30,319 nt of DNA from Ministeria vibrans ATCC 50519 (Eukaryota > Opisthokonta > Filasterea). Both the position numbers and the translations under genes were made by a program. Under the pieces are notes generated by a model. That model worked only from the letters and a program-made list of their open reading frames with translations. It searched no databases and had not been told where the DNA came from. This document shows positions 20,596-28,647 of this stretch, piece after piece. Where the stretch lies: positions 16,523 to 46,841 of the forward strand of contig CALSCP010000386.1 of the NCBI GenBank assembly GCA_943704425.1, read 5' to 3'. Positions within the stretch are counted from its first letter, which is position 1; every line of letters starts with the position of its first letter.

Positions 20596-20892
20596 GTCGA
20601 TGAATGAAATAGTCTGAATATGATTAAAATTAGCAACGCACTCGCTCGAAGAGACTGATGAGTGATGATTGCAGATTGACGGACTGAGTATGGGGTACTA
20701 TTAACTATCGTCTATTGATATCTGATCCATGGCCGAGACGACGCAAAAAGTCAAGCGAGTGAGCGAAAGAAAAAAATGCTATTGTTTATATATAATTATA
20801 AGAAACACTCAAACCTCAGAGTGTCTCTGTCTCTGTCTCTGTCACAGTGTCTCTAGTGCGCCCCCCTCCTCCCTCGCGTTGCCTGCCCCGCA

Positions 20893-21469
20893 TCACCCGC
20901 GACCGCCATCTCTGGTGTCGTCTCGGGCGGGCACAGCGAACACCGTCGCGCCCCACGACGTCGCCTGCGACACCCCGTAATGGTGCGCCCAGTGGTTCAC
21001 CGCCGTGCGGTGGGCGGCTTCTGCCTGGCTGCGGCCCATCCACAAGCCAAAGCGGATCATGTAGCGGTTGATGAAGACGCGGTCCTTGTCGCCCACCGAC
21101 AGCGCCGGCTCGCGTGCGCCGTACAGGTAGTCGTGCACAATCCACTCCTCGGGATCATCGTGGTCGTCGATGAACCCCCGGATGAGCCAGGGCGCACTCA
21201 CGCCGTCCACGAGAAGACCGGCGGGGACCGTAAAGCGGTGGGGCGCCGGATGGCCTTGGACCGCAAACTCAACGGGGAAGCTGTCCACCACGACGTAGTG
21301 GTACTCGCGCAGGTTCGCTTTCGTCAGTCGGCCCCGCTCAATGGCCGTAAGGGTGCGATAGCGGAATGCGCCCGTCTTCAGAGTCGTTTTCTCCTGTGCG
21401 TGTGTGTGAGAGAGAGAGTAAATAAGCGAAGTGTGGAGAGTCAACAAACACACAAGCGAGAAGTACCAT
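20893..21469 (-). CDS. DUF1353 family protein
   Basis: The main exon is 20893-21393 and encodes 166 residues. It contains the DUF1353 hallmarks: FTVPAGLLVDGVSAPW (V-P-x-G-x-x-x-D-x-x-S-x-P), then WIVHDYLYG, a conserved His-Asp-Tyr cluster, and a C-terminal helix RSQAEAAHRTAVNHW. The biochemical function of the family is unknown; I know it mostly from phages and bacteria, so transfer is possible. No ATG lies in the open frame upstream. The best model places the start codon at 21467-21469, immediately followed by a 73-nt intron (21394-21466) with a GTACTT donor and CACAG acceptor in phase 0, so the first coding exon would be just the ATG plus 5' UTR. Codon use is GC-rich like the neighbours, so any acquisition is not recent. 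Start certainty is low; family certainty is good. Confidence 0.8.
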
Positions 21470-21715
21470 AGCGAAGACACTTGTTTCAAGGCACGCCAGT
21501 ACACCAGAAGGCCACAACTGTCCACAAGAGCAAGCGCGGTTATCTCGGCCGTGAGTTGGGCGAGAGTAGAAAAATTTGTAAATTTTCAACTCGTGCTTGA
21601 CTAGTCTGAGAAATGAGACGTGAGAAGTGAGAAGCCATTATTTTAAGTTTCTGGTATGGAAAACAGTACCGACTCATTCTATAGCGACTATGGTTCAAGC
21701 CCAGCCTGCTTGTCG
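21470..21715. promoter_or_regulatory. Divergent spacer DUF1353/orphan
   Basis: About 246 bp separate the divergent start codons of the DUF1353 gene and the three-exon orphan, so it must hold both promoters. Part of it stays open on the minus strand in frame with DUF1353, but without any ATG. No core promoter motif is convincing. Confidence 0.35.
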
Positions 21716-22356
21716 ATGGCTCGCGGTGCCGCTCGCGCCCAATCCAACAAGTACGATTGTTCTCTTTCCCCTTCACACCTTCCTTCCCCCGCCTTTCATC
21801 TTCTCCTCTCGTCTATCTAGACTACGAGCAGCACTTATAGATGTATCTAACAAACAAAACTCAGACAGTACCAAAGTTAATGCCACTCCACAAAAAGTAA
21901 ACTGCAGTTTGAAAATTTTTCAAATTCAAACACTCTCGCTTTTAGCTCGTCCGTCGCAAAGACAGTCCGCCCCGAACACCTGTGACGCAGCCAACGCGTA
22001 AAAGCAAAGCAGCACCTTCTTGTCCAACCAGACCGCAGGGCTCTCCGGCGTCGACGACGACAACGCCGCGCCGTCGGGTGCAGTCGGTGCGTGAGCTAGT
22101 GCCTCCGCCGAGCGAATTTAAGACCCGCCCGCCACCACCAACGGCACAAGCATCGCCTGCAACACACGCAAGACAACGACCGCTTGAATCTCATCCTCCG
22201 TGTGGGGCAGCCAGGGACGAGACAGGCGCACTGCCATCCGCATCAGCGAATGTGTCTGCTCTGGCGCTGTTGGTCTTGGAGGTTCATCGTCGTCGACGCG
22301 CCGAAGCCAAGCTCGCAGCAGTACGGTATCTTTTGCTTGATGACCAGGACATGTAG
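21716..22356 (+). CDS. Three-exon orphan, 173 aa, Pro/Arg-rich
   Basis: I infer three exons: 21716-21750, 21821-21896 and 21946-22356, with introns of 70 and 49 nt, both GT-AG and both in matching phase. The 70-nt intron has a strong pyrimidine tract before TATCTAG. The protein begins MARGAARAQSNK and continues with a polar, basic N-terminal half. A disordered region rich in Pro, Thr, Ser and Arg follows (~50-130). It ends with a probable helix rich in Arg, Glu and Leu (ALALLVLEVHRRRRAEAKLA) and the acidic end LLLDDQDM. No known domain is visible; nuclear location would fit the basic composition but is a guess. The gene is divergent from DUF1353. The main support is the coincidence of three compatible exons and the 411-nt open final exon; expression evidence is absent. 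Confidence 0.5.
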
Positions 22357-22797
22357 CTGAAAGCGGGCATGTGTAAGATGAGCTTTGTTGTAGGAGTAGT
22401 TGTTGTTGTTGTTGGTTCGTCAATGTATATGACATGTAAGACACAATTTATATTCTTTGTTATTGGCAAACTTGACGTCAAGTTGGAAATTCTGACAAGT
22501 CCATCATCGCTCGTCCACACTTTCCCCTCAAATGTCAAATGTGACACCATACTGACACACTTGTGACAACGTCCACCAGCTCGAAACTGTGAAACGGATC
22601 ACCAATCAAATAAATAAATATTTAATTCAGGTTCAAACCTCAAAAGTCACAAAAATAGCATGCATAGAGCCATGCATGGTCTCCTTTGCGCTTTGCCATC
22701 AATTCTGAATAAGAAAAATATTTAATCGAGAATCGAGAAATTATTCACATCAAACGAACGACTAATCATAAGACATAATATTTTACGTCATTGCTTG
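22357..22797. other. Intergenic region orphan to EVE gene
   Basis: This 441-bp stretch between two + strand genes contains a GTTGTTGTTGTT run (22399-22412), a perfect CRE palindrome (22469-22484), a CCAAT box (22600-22604) and a repeated CATGCAT element (about 22662 and 22671). No reading frame looks coding. It should hold the EVE gene promoter. Confidence 0.55.
22469..22484. promoter_or_regulatory. Perfect 16-bp palindrome with CRE site
   Basis: AACTTGACGTCAAGTT is a perfect inverted repeat whose centre, TGACGTCA, is the consensus binding site of CREB/ATF-type bZIP factors. It lies ~314 bp upstream of the EVE-domain gene start. The symmetry extends four bases beyond the 8-bp core on each side. 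Confidence 0.5.
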
Positions 22798-23457
22798 ATG
22801 CGCCGCGTTGCAAAATCCGCCGCCAAAAAGGTCGTCAAACGACCGTCTAGCGAAGACACAGATGCATCTTTGCCGCCGACGAAGAAAGCGAGGACAGGAA
22901 AGCAGTACTTTCTGATTAAGAGCGAACCCAATTCGCGCATTGCTGGAGGGAAAGATCAAAAGTTCTCCATTGACGATCTCGTCGACGAGCCCGAGAGCAC
23001 GACCGCCTGGGACGGTGTGCGTAACTACCAAGCACGCAACCTTATGCGCGACATGCGTGTCGGGGACTCGGCTTTCTTCTACCACTCGAATTGCAAAGTA
23101 AACAACGCCGTGTCATGGTGCTCTCTCGCTCATTGCCTCTCTTCCGCCTCTTCTCAGGTACCCGGCATCGTCGGCATCGTCGACATTGTGAAAGAAGCGT
23201 ACCCCGACGAGACCCAGTTTGACGCGAGCGACATCCACTTCGACCCCAAGGCGACGCGCAGTGCGCCCCGGTGGGACGTCGTCGACGTGCGCTATGTGCG
23301 CCACACCGCACGCCTCATCTCACTCCACGAACTCAAAAACACCCCGTCGCTCCAAGGACTTACTTTAATCACACGCGGTCGCTTGAGTGTTCAGCCCGTC
23401 AGCGAAGACCATTGGACAGCAATTCTACAAATGGAGACGCAAAAAGCTCCAGTTTGA
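22798..23457 (+). CDS. THYN1: Thymocyte nuclear protein 1-like EVE-domain protein
   Basis: EVE-domain proteins of the THYN1 group are nuclear readers thought to bind modified cytosine in DNA. Two exons (22798-23097 and 23158-23457) flank a 60-nt GT-AG intron and give 199 aa (human THYN1 225). A Lys-rich, NLS-like N-terminus (~1-38) precedes the EVE domain. Visible motifs are YFLIKSEPNSRI, FSIDDLVDEP, WDGVRNYQARNLMRDMRVGD, FFYHSNCK, GIVDIVKEAYPD and WDVVDVRYVR, all in family order. The intron has no stop codon and a length divisible by three, so it could be translated if retained, adding 20 residues in the middle of the EVE fold. The conserved HSNCK meets PGIVG only after splicing. The gene is convergent with the Tudor-PHD gene over an AT-rich spacer of 162 bp. 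Confidence 0.93.
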   Translation: MRRVAKSAAKKVVKRPSSEDTDASLPPTKKARTGKQYFLIKSEPNSRIAGGKDQKFSIDDLVDEPESTTAWDGVRNYQARNLMRDMRVGDSAFFYHSNCKVNNAVSWCSLAHCLSSASSQVPGIVGIVDIVKEAYPDETQFDASDIHFDPKATRSAPRWDVVDVRYVRHTARLISLHELKNTPSLQGLTLITRGRLSVQPVSEDHWTAILQMETQKAPV

Positions 23458-23495
23458 ACGCTCAGACTCAACATCAGATTTCTTGTACAAAACCG

Positions 23496-23604
23496 ATAAT
23501 AATAAAAAATTAATAATAATAATAATAATAGTAACAATTATAATACTATTAATAATAATATTATTATTGTTATTATAATTATTTTTATTAATAGTGTTAT
23601 TATA
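23496..23604. repeat. AT-rich triplet repeat with inverted symmetry
   Basis: AAT units on the left (23500-23530) and ATT/TTA units on the right (about 23555-23600) could form a hairpin. It lies between the convergent stop codons of the EVE gene and the Tudor-PHD gene and likely carries both 3' ends. Confidence 0.7.
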
Positions 23605-23619
23605 AACAAAAAAAAAGAT

Positions 23620-25966
23620 TTACTTTACATCAGTCGACAAGTGAGAGGCAGCAGAAAAGTCGCGTTGGGCAAGGGCAAGCTGGGCGTGAAGGCGAATGAC
23701 CTCCGCCTCCACCTGATCCATCAGCGCACAGTTCTGCTCGTCACTCTCAGTGCCATTGGTCGTGACGGTGGTGGTGGTATCACGGACAACGCTGGCGAGA
23801 CGAATCCGGAGAGCGCGGGTGACATCAGCCATGTTGAGAAGTCTTCGATTGAGCTGCGTGGCCACAGTGGGTGCCTCCTCGCCGGCGCTGCTCGTGAGCA
23901 TGGCAAGTACACGCAGGGGCTCAGCCGACGCGGTCGCCGCTACCGCTGCTGAAGCGCCTGTCGTGCCGCTCGTGCTAGTCACTCCAATGCTCTTGCGGTG
24001 GTTCTGTTCTGCTCTGGCACAAACTATGAAAAAATTGTCATCATAAATAAGTGAGAAGATATTTTCGTACTGGCCGCAAAGCAGTTGGGACAGTTGTAGA
24101 ACGGAGGAGTAGGGGCGCCAGGTGGAATGCCCATGCAGACGGCGTGTTGGTAGCAGTGGCACCGCTCGCACTCGACAAGGTGACCTTCTTCGGCGGTAGA
24201 TACGCACGAGCACCGCACCTGCTCGGTGACCATGCTGCCACGGCCGTGCGAACCCCCACGACGACGCGCACTAGAGCTGTGCGACTTGAAACGACCGCCG
24301 CTCGGTGTTGCTGGTGACGAAGGAGCTGCTGTCGTGCTTGAAGCGGTGGTAGCTGTTGTGGGGATGGTAAGAGGAGTGGAAGGGCCAAGGGTGCTCAGGC
24401 GGGACACGCTCGTGGTGACAGATGGCGCGCCAGCGCTGCTGCTGGTGGTGCGGGTGGCACTGCGTGTGCTCTGCGACGACGACGACGACGGCGACTCTGC
24501 TGTTGCTGTTGCTGTTGCTGGTGCAGGTGCGGGTGCAGGTGCAGGTGCAGGCGCAGGCGCAGGTGCAGGTGCAGGTGCAGGTGCAGGTGCAGGTGTGGGT
24601 GCGTTGATGCTCTTTGCTGCGGCCGACTTGGAGTCGTCCTTGCGGTTGGCGGGTGAGGTGGCAGAGGGTGTCGTTGATGATGCAGAGGGGGTGGCATTCG
24701 TTGACTGAGTGGGCGTGGTTGAGCGTCGTTTCTTGGCGGGTCGTTCCGAGGGCGTCGTGGATGTTGCAGTGGCAGTGGTGGTGGTGGTGGCAGTCGGAGA
24801 AGCGCGTGAAGCAGAGCGCTTGAGGGGACGTGAGCCAGCGGGCATCACTGGAGGAACATAGTCGGCAGGAAGAGCTCGGATGGTCAGCGAGTTGACGGCG
24901 CGTGTGACGCCATCGTCAAAAACAACGAGATAGGTACCGGGACCTGTCACCTTCGTTACAGTGGCGGGGTAGTACCGTCCGTCCTGCCATCGTCCCAGCA
25001 CCCGCTCACCCACTTGCCGATCAGGCTCCTCTTCGGCTCCACTACGCCCTTTCCGCGTCGCGTACGTTCCCGGCGATGTCTCCGAGTTGTGTCGCACACG
25101 AGACGACGACGACGACGACGGCGGCGCCACTGATCCATCTCCTTCGGGTGGGTCCACCTCCATAGAATCGGCATCTTTCCCTTTCGCAGCCCCCGTTGCT
25201 TTATCACTCTTCCGCACAACCAACAGCGGTCGATCATCATCACTATCGCTCTTCCGTCTCTCACTCTCACCCTCCTCTTCATCGTCCACATCCGATTCAG
25301 ACTTATCCTCCTCGCCCCCCCCTTCCTCCTTCTCATTGTCTCCCTTCTTCTGGCTCTTGCGACGCACTTTCTTCTTCTTGCTCTCTCCGTCACCATCGCC
25401 ACCGTCAACTTCACCCACAGCTCGTTTCTTTCCACGACTCACACCACCCGTGTCCTTTGCTGCGGTCCTTCGCCGTGCTCCTGTACTCTTTGCACCGCCC
25501 CGTCCCCGTCCACCGCTTCCTCCTCCTCCTCCTCCTCCACGCGACCCTTTACCCGCACCGCGCCCACTGCCACCACTACGCGAAGTAGTTGTCGTTGTCG
25601 TTGCGGTTGTGCCGCTACTGGTGCGACGCGACAAGCCTGTGCTCGAGCTGCGACTGCCTCGGGTGCTCTTGGTGCTACCGCCACGAGTGCGCGCTCGCCC
25701 GCTCGTGCCTCGTCCTCCGCTCTGTTTACTCTCACTTGCGCTGCCACTGTCATCATCTCGCGCATAGTCCGGATCCTCCTTGGCACTAGCTAAAAGTGCC
25801 GCAGACGACTCTGACGAGTCCGTCACCTCCGATGCGTCCGATGCCGACCCGTCATCGGAGTTCTCCGAGCCACTCACCGATTCTTCCTCTTCACTCTCCT
25901 CGTTGTCGTCATCCTCTCCATCGTCCTCCTCTTGTTCCTTGTCATCATTATCATTATCATTATCAC

Positions 25967-26012
<46 letters not shown>

Positions 26013-26532
26013 GCTTCCTTTCCCATCCCCACTTTCTTTTTCCTCTTCTTTTTTCTCTGCTGCTGCTGCTGCTGCTGCGTCCGCAGCTGCCTTGGCCTTT
26101 TTCAACTTTCGTTCGACTGCCACCTTTTTACGCTCTGCTGCTTTAGCTGCCACCGATGCTGCTGCTGCACCCTTAATTTTGGCTTTGGTACTTTTACCAC
26201 CTGATGGAGAGGTCGTTGCGTTTGTCTTCCTGCTCTTGTTGGCGGGACTTCGACTGTTGGCTCGTTGTGCCCCCTGACCACCGCCGCGTGGCGTCTTTGT
26301 CGTTGCCGAACGTTTGTCCTTCGCCAGTGTCGCGGTGGAGGACTCATCTGTCGTGTCGATGGCGGTGCGTGCTGCGGGACGACGCGACGCACCAGTTCGT
26401 CGCAATCGAGTCGACTCGATACTGATCCATTCGGCAGCGCCTCCAGGAAAGTGAATGAGCACAGCTGAGCCCTTGTGGTCCTTCGAATTGACTTCAATTT
26501 CTCGCACAACGCCGGTCGACCAGTTTCCCGAG
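23620..26532 (-). CDS. Tudor-Tudor-PHD chromatin reader, PHF20-like, 5' end uncertain
   Basis: Two exons are clear on the minus strand: 24071-26532 and 23620-24023, joined by a 47-nt phase-1 intron, giving ~955 visible residues. The first residues form the second half of a Tudor-like fold: GNWSTGVVREIEV, then VLIHFPGGAAEWISIESTRLR, close to the first Tudor of PHF20/PHF20L1. A very long disordered region follows, with Ala/Lys, Asp/Glu, Ser, Thr and Gly/Arg runs. A second Tudor-like module lies at ~505-560 (VGERVLGRWQDGRYYPATV), then a Pro-Ala repeat (24519-24600). A PHD finger (~773-816, CSCVSTAEEGHLVECERCHCYQHAVC...CPNC) is of the PHF20/MLL5 type. The exon opens in phase 2 directly after a GA tract, so upstream coding is needed. 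A candidate exon at 26763-26824 has an ATG, a GTGAGA donor and the right phase, but it is short and unverified. PHF20 belongs to the NSL acetyltransferase complex in animals; that role here is inference. Confidence 0.85.
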
Positions 26533-26534
26533 CT

Positions 26535-26637
<103 letters not shown>

Positions 26638-26922
26638 AGAGACAATATTTAGAGACACGACGTAAGGATACAGTCCTAATGGGCATTTGCAAGAGGGGGC
26701 GCCTCAGAAGAAGAGCCAGGAAGGCAGTTCGGGACCATTCGAAAAACTTCGTGAACTCTCACTTTTTCGCCACGTCGGTTTTTTTTTTCCTTTCGTTCAC
26801 TGTGGCCGAATTTCCACAAAACATGCGTGTGCGTGCCGTGGCGACCCATGGACTGACGGCCCGACTGAAGCTCAGAATGGAGCTGTGCAAATCGCGGAGA
26901 GGGAGAGAGAGAGTGTGTTTAC

Positions 26923-27004
26923 CTGCGACAGTCAGCACAAAAGCCCCTGCAAACCATGCTCTTGTGACACGCGGAATGCCATTGAACCACTCTTGGAAGT
27001 CCAT
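26923..27004 (-). CDS. Derlin-like protein, first exon only (truncated)
   Basis: Derlins are ER membrane proteins that help extract misfolded proteins for degradation. The ATG at 27004 opens a 27-residue exon with EWFNGIPRVTRAWF, matching the Derlin start (W-F-x-x-I-P-x-[IV]-[TS]-R at the first membrane helix), followed by AGAFVLTVAG. It ends in phase 1 with a GTAAAC donor. The rest of a Derlin (~200 residues with the W-R motif and five more helices) is absent from the 390 bp down to the Tudor-PHD exon. Reading through the donor gives a frame that loses all Derlin resemblance. The gene lies 120 bp downstream of VPS11 on the same strand. The match is short, so the family call is good but not certain. 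The truncation could be an assembly join at the GA tract. Confidence 0.65.
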
Positions 27005-27124
27005 TTTGTGAGCGAACAGAAAATGAGAGAAAAATAAAAAAATAAGTAAAAAAAAAAGATCTGTGGTACTGGTGTCAGTGTTTAGTAAACTCGATTGTTT
27101 CAACTTGAAAGCGCAAGTGTGTAT

Positions 27125-28579
27125 TTATGAGTACGACTCGGACGAGGGTCCTGCAGTGTCTGCCCCTCGCCGATTATCCACCAGAACAGTCTTACTAAAC
27201 AGGTTGCGACCGAAGAACTCGGCAACGACCTGAAACCCATCGCCCGCAGTCCCATCCAACTGCAACGTACAATGTGTGTGTGTGTGCAGCGCATCGAGTT
27301 AGATGTGCCTTATTAAAAAAGATGCATTGATGTACCTGCTTGAAAAAGAGCTCGTGCTGATCGGCACTCTGCTCTTGAGCGCGGATGATATCAAGGACCT
27401 TGTGGTTCTCAGGGGCACAGACAGGACACTCGCGCTCATTGTCGCCCAAGCAGCGCACATGGTACGAGTGTGAGCACAGAAAGTGCACAGTGGGCAGCTC
27501 AAGGGGGCCCGTGCACGCAGCGCACTTGGCATTCATGAACACCTTTGCCCTATATAGATACAGAATACAGAATTAACGTTTTGCTCGCGGTATCATAGAT
27601 TCTCATCTTACGTTGTTTTAAGACTCTCAATCTCGTTACGCATCTTCTTCGTCTCCTCTTTGTACTTGCGGATCCGTCGCTCGTCCTCCATAATATACTG
27701 ATTCTCCTACATACAACAAAGAGAAAAAAAAATCAGCAGAGTGTGAGCTCGGCCAACAATATCCTTTTCTAATATCATTTCTATCACTTTGTCTCCAACG
27801 TTTTCTCAATCTTTTTTGCTTCCATCTTCTTCCCTTTCTCTCTCTTTCTTTCTCTTTCCCTTCCTCTTTCTCTCTCTTTCTCTCCTCTCCTCTCTTTTGC
27901 TGCTTCGTACCTGCTGAAGTCGTCTTGCAACATAGTCCTTGACCACTGCCAGTGTCGCTGTGGAATTCTTACTGAGGATCTGCACAACCAAAAGAGGCGG
28001 GAGAATGTTCTGCTTGTCAATGTGCGTTAGACACTCTGAGATCTCTGCGCCACAGTCCTGACTGCTGTTGGCAAAGTACGTCAGCACTTGCACCCAAAGC
28101 GAACTGTCTTGTTGTCTGTTGAAAAAGAAAATGGAGAAAGGTACAAAAAAAGCGGATGAGTGTGAAACAACTTGAATCTGTGTGGCTGCTGTTGTTTTTA
28201 AGTGTACCCGTGTTTCTTGCAGATGGAAATGATCTGGGCGTGGCTGTCGTCTGCCTCGTTCTCCATGTAGTACAACACCATCTCTTGGAACCTGCACAAA
28301 CCCGGTAAATACAATGCGCCTCAGTGAGTGCCTAAGTCACACACCCTCTTTCTCTCTCTTCCTCAATCTATCTCTCAATCCATCTCTCGATCTATCTATC
28401 TCTCTATCTCATCCGTTGCTCTCTTTCTCTATTTCTCTCTTTCTCTCTTTCTCTGCGTGTGATGTTGGTCGTACAGTCGTGCTTTCTCGTATAGATGAAG
28501 AATTCCTCTGCGGAAATTGTACGTTTGCGTCAGAACCATTGCATGATCAATATCGTATTGTGCCTGTGTAAACGGAGAT

Positions 28580-28647
<68 letters not shown>

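Noticed and set aside
21394-21525. Hydrophobic N-terminus of DUF1353 as a signal peptide
   Set aside because: The open stretch has no ATG and ends in CACACACGCACAG, a good splice acceptor; a 73-nt intron explains it better.
24024-24070. Extension of the PHD exon to a stop at 24024
   Set aside because: The tail after the PHD finger is an in-frame read into a 47-nt GT-AG intron; the next exon joins in matching phase and continues for 133 residues.
25970-26010. Poly-His/poly-Ile plus-strand frames at the CAT repeat
   Set aside because: They are the antisense of an Asp run in the disordered part of the Tudor-PHD protein.
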